Shown here piece after piece: positions 1 through 8,804 of a stretch of 64,000 nt of DNA. The position numbers and the translations under genes were made by a program. The notes below the pieces were generated by a model. It saw nothing but the letters and a program-made list of their open reading frames with translations. It had not been told where the DNA came from and made no database searches. This stretch comes from Solobacterium sp. (GTDB lineage Bacteria > Bacillota_I > Bacilli_A > Erysipelotrichales > Erysipelotrichaceae). The stretch spans positions 1-64,000 of the forward strand of contig JAILLA010000031.1 of the NCBI GenBank assembly GCA_024693325.1, given 5' to 3'. Numbering within the stretch: position 1 is the stretch's first letter; each line of letters starts with the position of its first letter.

Positions 1-153
1 TACATGACACCGATGGCTACCAGCGCAATTCCGATTGTTATGGGTGTCGGCGGCTACGATATCAGATCACTCGTAAAACAGAGCTGGCTTGTGTCCATTG
101 TATTCGGTGTCTTCTATGTACTGTACGTCATGACAGTGCTCCCCTGCTTCTGA
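1..153 (+). CDS. C-terminal fragment of an integral membrane transporter (truncated by window start)
   Basis: Frame 1 is open from base 1 to TGA at 151-153: YMTPMATSAIPIVMGVGGYDIRSLVKQSWLVSIVFGVFYVLYVMTVLPCF*, a hydrophobic transporter-like C-terminus. Family not determined. Confidence 0.55.
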   Translation, partial: YMTPMATSAIPIVMGVGGYDIRSLVKQSWLVSIVFGVFYVLYVMTVLPCF

Positions 154-179
154 TATAAATGTATTCAGGAGAACTCATT

Positions 180-1274
180 ATGAAAATCACAAAAGTCTAT
201 ACAGAAAAGTATAAATGGCCCAAGGATAAGCCGATTCAGAACGGAAAAACAACATTCACGCACAATTCCCTCAATCTTGTATGCATTGAAACCGATGAAG
301 GAATCACCGGCTACGGCACATCTTATGAACTCAATTTCGTTGACCGTCTCGGACAGCTGCTGATCGGGGAAAACCCGCTCAACAATGAGAAGCTCTGGAA
401 ACGCATGTATGTGCCGAAGTTTCTCGGCCGCAGAGGAAACAGCCTCTGGAGCATTTCCGCGATAGATATCGCCCTCTGGGATATCCGTTCCAAGGCAGCG
501 AACATTCCCCTCTATCAGCTGCTGGGCGGATCGAGAGAAAGCGTTCCCTACTATATTGCCGGCGGTTACTATGCTCCGGGAAAAGGAATTAAGGAACTGC
601 AGGAAGAGATGGAGGAATACCTCAGCTGGGGTGCAAAGGCTGTCAAGATGAAGGTCGGCGTGCTCTCTCTGGAAGAAGACGCTGCCCGCGTGAAAGCAGT
701 ACGCGAAGTCATCGGCGATGATGTAAAGCTGATGATGGACGCAAACTGCGCATACAAGGCATATGAGGCGGTTGAATTTTCAAAGATGGTTGAAGAATAT
801 CATCCTTACTGGTTCGAGGAACCGGTGGACGCAGATGATTACGACGGATACCGCAAGATCTCCGAAAAAACAATCATTCCGCTGGCTGCCGGCGAAAATG
901 AAATGACCCGCTTCGGCTTCCGCGATCTGTTCGCGACCCGCGCCGTGGATATTCTGAATCCGGACGCAGCCTGCTGCGGAGGAATTACCGAGTATATGAA
1001 GATTGCCTCCATGGCAGATGCCAACGGAATTGTCATGAGTCCGCACGGCCAGCAGCAGGTACATGTACATCTGGACTGTGCGATCCCCAACGTCATCATG
1101 GCTGAATTCTATCCGCCGCAGTATGACGCGAAGATCTACGAAGCGTTCAAAAACCCGGTACGTCTGAATCCGGACGGAACAGTCAGCCCCGGCAGCGAAC
1201 CGGGTGTCGGACTCGACATCAACCGTGAGGTCCTGAAAGACTACATGGTGGAAGACTCATCCTACGCACTGTAA
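180..1274 (+). CDS. Mandelate racemase/muconate lactonizing enzyme family (enolase superfamily)
   Basis: Enolase-superfamily pattern: KxK-like AVKMKVG, MMDANCAY, WFEEPVDADD, AAGENE, PHGQQQVHVHL. Start set at MKITKVYTEKY after a GGAGAA-type RBS. Confidence 0.88.
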   Translation: MKITKVYTEKYKWPKDKPIQNGKTTFTHNSLNLVCIETDEGITGYGTSYELNFVDRLGQLLIGENPLNNEKLWKRMYVPKFLGRRGNSLWSISAIDIALWDIRSKAANIPLYQLLGGSRESVPYYIAGGYYAPGKGIKELQEEMEEYLSWGAKAVKMKVGVLSLEEDAARVKAVREVIGDDVKLMMDANCAYKAYEAVEFSKMVEEYHPYWFEEPVDADDYDGYRKISEKTIIPLAAGENEMTRFGFRDLFATRAVDILNPDAACCGGITEYMKIASMADANGIVMSPHGQQQVHVHLDCAIPNVIMAEFYPPQYDAKIYEAFKNPVRLNPDGTVSPGSEPGVGLDINREVLKDYMVEDSSYAL

Positions 1275-1287
1275 TAACTGCACACAT

Positions 1288-1330
1288 GAAACAGCATTGT
1301 ACTCTGCAAAGAGAGGATACGATGCTGTTT
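1288..1330. terminator. Intrinsic terminator-like hairpin after the MR/MLE gene
   Basis: Perfect 9-bp stem AAACAGCAT...ATGCTGTTT followed by T-rich sequence. Confidence 0.6.
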
Positions 1331-1349
1331 TCTGCAATCATAAGCAGTA

Positions 1350-1852
1350 TCAGGCCGGCTGACAGAGCCAGGCGCATTTGCGGTCATACGCCGCAAGCCT
1401 GTCCGTAATCTCTTTCAGTTCGGATGCCGGCACCGTTCCGGAATGTCTGAGAGGAGTGTTTCCGGTAATCCGGCGGAGCACCGGAATCGGTTCAGCGCTC
1501 TGCATCAGGTCCATGCCGTATCTTCTTCCGTGACTGGAAAAAAGGTAGATATAGTTCCGTTCACCGTTGAAAAGCAATGTTCCGGCAGGATATTCGAATT
1601 CATGTGCTGACGCAAAGTCATCGTTCGCTCTTTCCGGATGGATCCGGTCAGACTTCCAGCCGGCAGATATCCTTCCCCTGTTCCGGCAGGAACCGCTGTC
1701 TTCGGACTGACATAGTAAAGCTTTCCTTTATAGTTGACCGGAATATTACCGGTGCTGTTCAGTCTCAGCAGGGTCATCCCGGTACCCTGTACATGCCAGA
1801 CATAGTAGAAAGATTTTCCTTTCCGTACAACCGTATGCGGCTGATATTCCAC
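1350..1852 (-). pseudogene. Frameshifted paralogue of the neighbouring 161-aa protein (two overlapping minus-strand frames)
   Basis: Frames 1505-1852 and 1350-1577 overlap in different phases and read as one interrupted protein. EYQPHTVVRKGKSFYYVWH parallels HRVRPYAVVRKESDFLYAYQ of the 1922-2407 ORF. Confidence 0.45.
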
Positions 1853-1921
1853 CCTCAGAAGAAACCGGCAGAAATATGACGGAGACAGATTTGCGGAAGA
1901 AAGACGGCTTTTGATCTGAAG

Positions 1922-2407
1922 CTAGTCCGTAATGCTCAGATGGTCCATAATCCGGATCACATGGGAAGCAGGCAGCTTTTTCATATCACTCAGTGCCAGG
2001 ATGCCGTCTTTCCAGAGATTGTATTCACCCTGCTTCAGAGGAAATGACAGACTGGAAGGAACATAGTTCTGATTGGACGTTTCCTGATATGCATACAGGA
2101 AATCGGATTCCTTCCGGACAACGGCATACGGACGCACCCTGTGATCCGCATCAATCTGCCCCAGCAGCTCCGCCGGAACCGGCATTGCCGCAAGGATAAT
2201 GTCACCTTCCCGGATGGCTGAGAATACCTGCCGGCTGTCAGTCTCCTTCAGCCGGGGAACCGCGTCAGACAGCTGATATTCCCCGGTGCTTTCTGAGATT
2301 TCTGCATTGCGGCATTTTCTTTTTGGTCTTCTGTCCATCATTCCGCAGATCCATGCATTAAGCCGGTTTCTGATACGCATCATCATTTTCAGCAATAATC
2401 TCTTCAT
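1922..2407 (-). CDS. Hypothetical protein with weak PemK-like pattern (EGDIILAAMPVP...RPYAVVRK)
   Basis: 161-aa ORF. The GDI...RPYAVV motif is reminiscent of PemK/MazF-fold proteins; not verified. Confidence 0.5.
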   Translation of the reverse strand: MKRLLLKMMMRIRNRLNAWICGMMDRRPKRKCRNAEISESTGEYQLSDAVPRLKETDSRQVFSAIREGDIILAAMPVPAELLGQIDADHRVRPYAVVRKESDFLYAYQETSNQNYVPSSLSFPLKQGEYNLWKDGILALSDMKKLPASHVIRIMDHLSITD

Positions 2408-2630
2408 CTTTCCCTGTATCCTCCTCTTTCTTAAGCATTGAACTGTCCCCTTTGCGCAATGCTTTTTCTGTTAAAAAAGGCAGGATCACAGAATAAACTG
2501 TGTGCTGCCTTGTATTTTGCTGCGGTATTCCGGATTCCAATTACTTTTCCCGTACGTTCCGCAAAGAATACGGCATGTCCGCAACACAGTACCGTATGTC
2601 AGAAAGAAAGAAACAGCAGGTTACAGCACG

Positions 2631-3197
2631 ATGAACCTTCAGAAAAGCGAGATGATACAGATGACCAGCAAAGATTTGATCAAGAAACAATACATGGCGG
2701 AATACGCAAGGAAAGATGTCTCCCGGATCAGTGTAAAACAGCTCTGTGCCGCCACGCCTGTCGCAAGGACAACTTTTTATTCCTATTTCAGCAATACGGA
2801 TGAAGTACTGTGCGAAATCGAAGATGAGATCCTTGCCGGGCTCAGAACCGTTACGGATTCCATATCACAGGGAAACCTGCCGGACATGGATTTTTCCGTT
2901 TATATGGATGTTGTAGAAGCATATATCAGGGGGCACTGGTCTGTTATACATGCATTTCTTGTTGTGCAGCCGAATATGCGCTTTATCCGTAAATGGAAAG
3001 ACGCAGTGATCCTGAACTTTAAGGCTCGTTATCCCGGGAAACAGGATGCCGGGAATTATGATGCTGTAGCTGAGATCATAGCATCAACGATCATCGGCGC
3101 ATATTCCTACTGGATGGAACATCCTGATCAGGTCAGCACAAAAGAGATCAAGCCGCTGATGTATCAGGTCCTGGAATCTCTTGTCGACATCCTGTAA
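2631..3197 (+). CDS. TetR/AcrR family transcriptional regulator
   Basis: N-terminal HTH: ISVKQLCAATPVARTTFYSYFSNTDEVLCEIEDEIL. Confidence 0.85.
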   Translation: MNLQKSEMIQMTSKDLIKKQYMAEYARKDVSRISVKQLCAATPVARTTFYSYFSNTDEVLCEIEDEILAGLRTVTDSISQGNLPDMDFSVYMDVVEAYIRGHWSVIHAFLVVQPNMRFIRKWKDAVILNFKARYPGKQDAGNYDAVAEIIASTIIGAYSYWMEHPDQVSTKEIKPLMYQVLESLVDIL

Positions 3198-3297
3198 AGT
3201 CCGTACACTTTCGGGAAAAGTGTAGTGGCAATCAAAACGATCCCTCCGTAAAATTTCCCTGAAGATACAGTTCAGGAAATCAATGGAGGGTTTTTCA

Positions 3298-4146
3298 ATG
3301 GAACATATCAGGATTCATGTATTTCACACAGGAGAAGTCTGTGTAGCTCCGGATCAGCCGTTTGGGGGAGACCATTGCAATGCCATCAAGGCATCAGGTG
3401 TGTTCGGAAAGAAGGAAGACCGCTTATGGTTGCCGGTATCAGCTTATCTGATCGAACATCCGAAGGGAAAATTCCTGGTCGATACCGGCTGGGCAAGAGA
3501 AATGAGTCCGGACGGTGTATTTGACAAAAAAGCACAGATCAGATCTCTCGGCTCACTGATGCTGTATGAAGTCAATCAGGGACGCATTGGCTTAGGTGAA
3601 TGCATCGATGAACAGCTGGAGAACATGGGCATCAAAGTCTCTGATATCGACGCGGTCCTGCTCACGCATCTGGATTGTGACCACGCAAACGGCCTGAAAC
3701 AGGTCAAGGACGCTAAAAAGTTTATGGTAGCGGCAGATGAAGTGAAATTTGCAAATAAACTCACCAATAAAGTCCGCTATTACAAAGGATGGTGGGACGG
3801 CATCGAATTGACGGAATTTGAGTGGAACGATACACAGGGACCGGTCGGCAGATCATATGACCTGCTGGGTGACGGATCGATAGAGCTGATCAGCATTCCC
3901 GGTCATGCGGATGGTCTCTTTTCGGTCAAGGTGAAGAATGAAGAAGGAAAATTCGTGCTGTTATTCTCGGACGGCGGTTATGCGCGCAAAAGCTGGGAAG
4001 AAATGATCACCTCCGGTATTGCGGCAGACAGGACACTGCAGAAGCAGTCTCTCGCCTGGATCAGGGAACAGAGCCTGGACCCGGACTGTGTGGAATCACT
4101 AGCTAACCACGATCCGGATATCCAGCCTCACGTGATCGAATTATGA
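3298..4146 (+). CDS. MBL-fold metallohydrolase (N-acyl homoserine lactonase-like)
   Basis: HLDCDHANGL metal-binding motif; FLVDTGWA; ISIPGHADGLFSV; FSDGGYA. Confidence 0.88.
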   Translation: MEHIRIHVFHTGEVCVAPDQPFGGDHCNAIKASGVFGKKEDRLWLPVSAYLIEHPKGKFLVDTGWAREMSPDGVFDKKAQIRSLGSLMLYEVNQGRIGLGECIDEQLENMGIKVSDIDAVLLTHLDCDHANGLKQVKDAKKFMVAADEVKFANKLTNKVRYYKGWWDGIELTEFEWNDTQGPVGRSYDLLGDGSIELISIPGHADGLFSVKVKNEEGKFVLLFSDGGYARKSWEEMITSGIAADRTLQKQSLAWIREQSLDPDCVESLANHDPDIQPHVIEL

Positions 4147-4913
4147 GGAACGGCACTGCACTGATCACCGGTGCTTCCGGCGGACTGGGCCTGGAATTCG
4201 CGAAGCTGTGCGCGAAAGACGGATATGATCTGGTCCTGACCGCCAGAAGCGAAGACAAACTGTTAAGGATCAAGCATGATCTGGAACAGGAATACGGGAT
4301 CACTGTTTACGTCTGTCCATGCGATCTGTCGGAAACAGATGCTGCTGTGGATGTGTTTGATTTCACACTGGAACACGATCTGACGATCGATATCCTGATC
4401 AACAATGCCGGCTTCGGTGTTTCCGGAAGCTTTGCGGATTCAGGCTGGGAACGACAGTATGACCTGATACAGGTCAACATCACCTCTCTGATACAGTTAA
4501 CGCACTGTTTCCTGAAGGGAATGCTCAGTCGCGGAAAAGGTAAGATCCTGAACCTTTCCTCTGTCGCAGCTTTCTGTGCAGGACCGGATATGTCGGTATA
4601 CTATGCGTCCAAGGCTTTTGTCAGAAGCTTCTCGGAGGCGCTCAGTGAGGAAACAAAAGGAACCGGTGTAACAGTGACTGCTCTGTGCCCCGGTCCGACT
4701 GCCACCGGATTTGAAAAAGCCGCTTCAGGCAGTGAACTGAACATGTTCAAAAATGCCGGGGATCCTGCCGGAACAGCACTGATCGGTTATCAGGCGATGA
4801 TGCGCGGAAAAGAGCTCTGTTATCCCGGAAGGACCGCCAAACTGATGGACCTGGGTTCCAGAATATCTCCCAGGTCGATATCCAGGAAAATTGCCGCGAA
4901 AATGAATCACTGA
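4143..4913 (+). CDS. SDR family NAD(P)-dependent oxidoreductase
   Basis: TGASGGLG Rossmann motif, NNAGFG, S...YYASKAF. Overlaps the upstream gene by 4 bp. Confidence 0.92.
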   Translation: MRNGTALITGASGGLGLEFAKLCAKDGYDLVLTARSEDKLLRIKHDLEQEYGITVYVCPCDLSETDAAVDVFDFTLEHDLTIDILINNAGFGVSGSFADSGWERQYDLIQVNITSLIQLTHCFLKGMLSRGKGKILNLSSVAAFCAGPDMSVYYASKAFVRSFSEALSEETKGTGVTVTALCPGPTATGFEKAASGSELNMFKNAGDPAGTALIGYQAMMRGKELCYPGRTAKLMDLGSRISPRSISRKIAAKMNH

Positions 4914-5021
4914 ATACATCCACTCTCATGAGTGCATATGGATATTCCCCGCACGGATGTATACTGCTTGAATGCAGACATATTCACATGCAAAAATACA
5001 CGTTGTAAAGGAGTGTGTGAA

Positions 5022-5654
5022 ATGATGGATCATAATGTATTCAAACGCAATGAACTTCTCGCGAAGAAGGTCATCAAAGGTCTCGATACCCGCAACATGA
5101 CAGGATATTACGCTGCCGATCAGGAAGAAGCTCTGAAGCTTGCCCTTTCCATGATCCCCGAAGGGAGCACCGTTACTATGGGCGGCGGTCAATCGGTGAT
5201 CGAGATCGGCCTGGTCAGTGCACTGAAGAACGGCAACTATAACTTCATTGACCGCAATGAAGCGGAAGACCGCAGAGCGGCTATGCTTCAGGCATATGAT
5301 GCAGATGTCTTTCTTGCTTCATGCAATGCCGTCTCTGAAGACGGTGAACTGGTCAACATCGACGGCAACGGCAACCGTGTTTCCGCGATCGCCTACGGCC
5401 CGAAAAAAGTCATCTTCATCGTCGGTATGAACAAAGTATGCAGTGACCTTGACACAGCGATCAAGCGTGCACGCAATGTGGCTGCCCCGATCAATAACCA
5501 GCGTATCGGCGGAAATAATCCGTGTGTCAAAGCCGGTTCCTGCTTCAACTGCAAGTCACCGGATACCATATGCTGTGAATTTCTGATCACCCGCTATTCC
5601 AGGCATACAGGCAGGATCAATGTGATCCTGGTCAACGATACATTGGGATTCTGA
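5022..5654 (+). CDS. LUD-domain (LutC-like, DUF162) lactate utilization protein
   Basis: GSTVTMGGGQSVIEIGL, DVFLASCNAVSEDGELVNIDGNGNRVSAIAYGPKKVIFIVGMNKV. Confidence 0.9.
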   Translation: MMDHNVFKRNELLAKKVIKGLDTRNMTGYYAADQEEALKLALSMIPEGSTVTMGGGQSVIEIGLVSALKNGNYNFIDRNEAEDRRAAMLQAYDADVFLASCNAVSEDGELVNIDGNGNRVSAIAYGPKKVIFIVGMNKVCSDLDTAIKRARNVAAPINNQRIGGNNPCVKAGSCFNCKSPDTICCEFLITRYSRHTGRINVILVNDTLGF

Positions 5655-5661
5655 TCTTCTG

Positions 5662-5697
5662 AAAATCATCCCCAAATGATGACGGGGATGATCTTTT
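5662..5697. terminator. Bidirectional terminator-like hairpin
   Basis: AAAATCATCCCC...GGGGATGATCTTTTT between convergent genes. Confidence 0.7.
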
Positions 5698-5718
5698 TAT
5701 TGTTAAGGCGTCGTCTGC

Positions 5719-7539
5719 TCAGTGTTCCCCAAACACGATCAGGCTGTCTGTTCCGAGTATATTCAGTTCTTCTTCCAAGGGCGGATTGAACTTGTACATT
5801 CCGATATTATTACGGCAGCCGAGGAAGATATATCCCTGCCTGTGCAGCAGCTCACGCAGTTCTTTTACGGTATATTTCCCTTCAATGTGCAGGTTAGATG
5901 CCCGTTTCATAAACAGTTCGTTTCCCTCGTTCGAAAGAAGTTCCCGGAACGCTGAGATCAGCCGGGGACTTTCCGCCAGCTGTGCAAGGAACAGGGAGGA
6001 CATATTGGAGGCGACGATAAAATCAGTATGATCTCCTTCTCCGACCAGGTTCTGGTTGCGCTCCCGCCTCATCTCAGCGGTGATATTGAACCTGAGGTGG
6101 TACTTCATCCGGATCTCCCGGAGGTTCAGAAGCAGGAAGATGGTATTCATATCTGCTTCTTCCTCATCCCCGTAGTTGCTCTGTATGATAACATGTTCCG
6201 CATTCCTGGTGATCTCCAGCAGTTTCATCTCATCCCTGACATCGCCTTCCACCAGTTCAAGCTTGATATCCCTCGCCTCACAGATGCTTTTGATCAGGTC
6301 ATATCGGTACATATCATAATTGACGAGCGTTACCTTTTCGACATTCTCCGGCAGTTCCCGGAGAATGACCTTCAGCGTGCTCTTGTTTCCAAAGATCAGC
6401 ACCTTCGTACTTCTTTCCGGCTTGACAGGCATCAGGTCAAGATCAGGCAGGACCTCACCGGTATCTGCTTTCAGATAAGAGGAATCCGATGACTGGGCAA
6501 AGACGAGAACGCTGTCATCTTCCGCCACCGTCATATCCGACGGCGGGTTCATGATGATCTCGTAGTCGTGGAAGATTCCGACAGGCACCCCATCGTCCGT
6601 CCTTCTCAACAGCTCTTTGAATGTCAGTCCTTCCTGCCCCTTCATCTTCACAAGGTACAGTTCAGATCCCTCAAAGTTGAATACTTCCCGAAACACTTCC
6701 GAAAGACCGGTCTGGGTACAGGAATGAGCAACGATCTTAGCCATCGTATCATTCGACTGCAGGGTGATGACATTGTGCTCCCTGGCAAGTGCAGGCGGGA
6801 AACGGTTCTCTTCTTTGCTGGTGATCGCATTTACCCGCGTATCCCGGCAGTCCGCCCGTGTCATCAGCGCCGATACCGCCAGCAGGATCTTGATCGTCGT
6901 ATTGTCATCCGTCGGTGAAACAAGGATGTTTTTGCAGGTACCGATCGAGAGTCTGTCGATCGACATCGGGTCGAGCAGATCGATCGTCCGGCAGATGATC
7001 CGGATATTCGAAGGAATCTCGACATTATCACGGATATACTGTTCCAGCTCATCCCGTTCCATCTCTGCCCCGATCACGATCGTACGCGGTTTTCCCGCTG
7101 CCGCAAGGATCAGCTGCCGGATCAGCGTGTATTCTCCGGGATAGAATCCGAGGAGAACCGTATGACCTTCCTCAATAACCGGTGAATTGCCTCTTCTCAG
7201 ACCGGATATCTTCTCCTCGATTGCGCTGGTAAAGATACCGATCAGCACGCTTGTCACAAGCAGTCCGGCAAATGCCGTCAGCGCCATGAGAACCAGGTAG
7301 CCCGGGCTTCCTTCATCGAACGATGGCATCCAGGCGTTGATGATCGTCGCAATGCTGTTCCAGAGGACCCCGGCCCAGCTTTCCTCTCCGTTGGCTCCTG
7401 CAAGCATGATGACGACGGATACCAGGAGCACGGTGAACACGGTAAAAATGACCAAAAGCCTGATCAGCGATACACTGCCTTTGGACATCTGGTTGTCGAA
7501 CCAATACTGGAATTTTTCTCTTCTTGTATACTTCTTCAT
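5719..7539 (-). CDS. CASTOR/POLLUX-related ion channel protein (TM helices plus RCK/TrkA-N-like domains)
   Basis: N-terminal TM segments, then EGHTVLLGFYPGEYTLIRQL...VLIFGNKSTLKVILRELPENVEKVTLVN, typical of the CASTOR/POLLUX-like family. Confidence 0.8.
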   Translation of the reverse strand: MKKYTRREKFQYWFDNQMSKGSVSLIRLLVIFTVFTVLLVSVVIMLAGANGEESWAGVLWNSIATIINAWMPSFDEGSPGYLVLMALTAFAGLLVTSVLIGIFTSAIEEKISGLRRGNSPVIEEGHTVLLGFYPGEYTLIRQLILAAAGKPRTIVIGAEMERDELEQYIRDNVEIPSNIRIICRTIDLLDPMSIDRLSIGTCKNILVSPTDDNTTIKILLAVSALMTRADCRDTRVNAITSKEENRFPPALAREHNVITLQSNDTMAKIVAHSCTQTGLSEVFREVFNFEGSELYLVKMKGQEGLTFKELLRRTDDGVPVGIFHDYEIIMNPPSDMTVAEDDSVLVFAQSSDSSYLKADTGEVLPDLDLMPVKPERSTKVLIFGNKSTLKVILRELPENVEKVTLVNYDMYRYDLIKSICEARDIKLELVEGDVRDEMKLLEITRNAEHVIIQSNYGDEEEADMNTIFLLLNLREIRMKYHLRFNITAEMRRERNQNLVGEGDHTDFIVASNMSSLFLAQLAESPRLISAFRELLSNEGNELFMKRASNLHIEGKYTVKELRELLHRQGYIFLGCRNNIGMYKFNPPLEEELNILGTDSLIVFGEH

Positions 7540-7935
7540 ACATATCCCCCCGCTGTAATGCATGATAAATTTATTATACATGAACTGCGGTCATCAACTC
7601 TCCGGTACACTCAGGTGTTACGATCGATACACAGGAAATGACATTCCATAAATGAGTCAGAGATCCCTTCCGATATATTTCCATAACTATCCGAACATGC
7701 GGATGACCTGAACAGACAGGCTTATACCGATGCGGATCATAATTCAAATCGTTTCGTTTCCGGGAAACCTTCTTTTATCGCGATTCGAAAAACGGATAAT
7801 CATCAATAGCAATCCCACAAATTCTCTGTTGGAATTGTGTCATAACGGATGTTTCGCTTATGATGAAATAAGAACCTGTCCATTTCTGCAGCGGTCATTC
7901 TGAGACAGGCAGGCAAACAATATAAAATTCATGGG

Positions 7936-8589
7936 GTGCCAAAGATGAAGAACGGAAAATACCCTGATCCTAATGTGATCCATCCGATACCCGGATATGA
8001 AAAAGAGATCTACGTAAAGCCAATGATCACAAACCCGAACATTGTCGTCGGTGATTTTACCTATATTGCGGATTCAGAGTTCGAAAACCATGTGACACAT
8101 TTTTACCCCTGGAGCAGGGATCATCTGATCATCGGAAAATTCTGTCAGATCGCTGCCGGTGTGGAATTTGTGATGAATGACGCAAATCACCAGATGAGCG
8201 CAGTATCGACATTCCCCTTCTACACACTGGAAGGCTGGGAGATGAACGCACCATCTCCTTCTGACATGCCGTTCAAGGGTGATACCGTGATCGGCAATGA
8301 TGTGTGGATCGGACAGAACACCGTCATCCTTCCCGGTGTCCATATTGGTGATGGAGCCATCATCGGTGCCAGGAGTGTTGTCGGCAGTGACGTTGATCCG
8401 TATACGATCATTGCCGGTAATCCAGCAAAACCGATCAGAAAACGGTTTGACGATGAACTGATCGGACTGCTGCTGAGATTCCGGTGGTGGGACAGAAGTG
8501 TCGAAGAGATCAACGAACTGATCCCTGTCCTGACCTGCAGTGATCTGAATATGGTCAGGGCAGAGATCAAAAAGAGAATGGATATGTGA
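7936..8589 (+). CDS. Vat/CatB-like hexapeptide-repeat acetyltransferase
   Basis: Left-handed beta-helix pattern: VIGNDVWIGQNTVILPGVHIGDGAIIGARSVVGSDVDPYTIIAGNPAKPIRKRF, with MNDANHQM and FPFY motifs of the xenobiotic acetyltransferase subclass. Confidence 0.85.
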   Translation: MPKMKNGKYPDPNVIHPIPGYEKEIYVKPMITNPNIVVGDFTYIADSEFENHVTHFYPWSRDHLIIGKFCQIAAGVEFVMNDANHQMSAVSTFPFYTLEGWEMNAPSPSDMPFKGDTVIGNDVWIGQNTVILPGVHIGDGAIIGARSVVGSDVDPYTIIAGNPAKPIRKRFDDELIGLLLRFRWWDRSVEEINELIPVLTCSDLNMVRAEIKKRMDM

Positions 8590-8737
8590 TCTTTCTGCCG
8601 GACTCTGCTTCATGACATGCATTGTATTCCAGGACTGCGTTCCGGTCCTCTCAATCCTAGCATTTTCAGTACAGGCGCATTCTAAATGCTGACTGCACCA
8701 GGAACATTTTCTAAGCAAAGTGCCATAAACACAAAAC

Positions 8738-8765
8738 CCCAATAGCGATCGTTCGCTTTTGGGGA
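8738..8765. terminator. Bidirectional terminator-like hairpin
   Basis: CCCCAATAGCGATCGTTCGCTTTTGGGG flanked by A-rich and T-rich tracts between convergent genes. Confidence 0.65.
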
Positions 8766-8804
8766 TTGTTTTATTTATGAGTATTCTATTGTTTGTTTTG
8801 TCCC

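Noticed and set aside
323-1099. Minus-strand ORFs opposite the MR/MLE gene
   Set aside because: Antisense shadows of a well-supported coding frame without RBS or recognisable domains; the same applies to most unlisted overlapping ORFs in the track.
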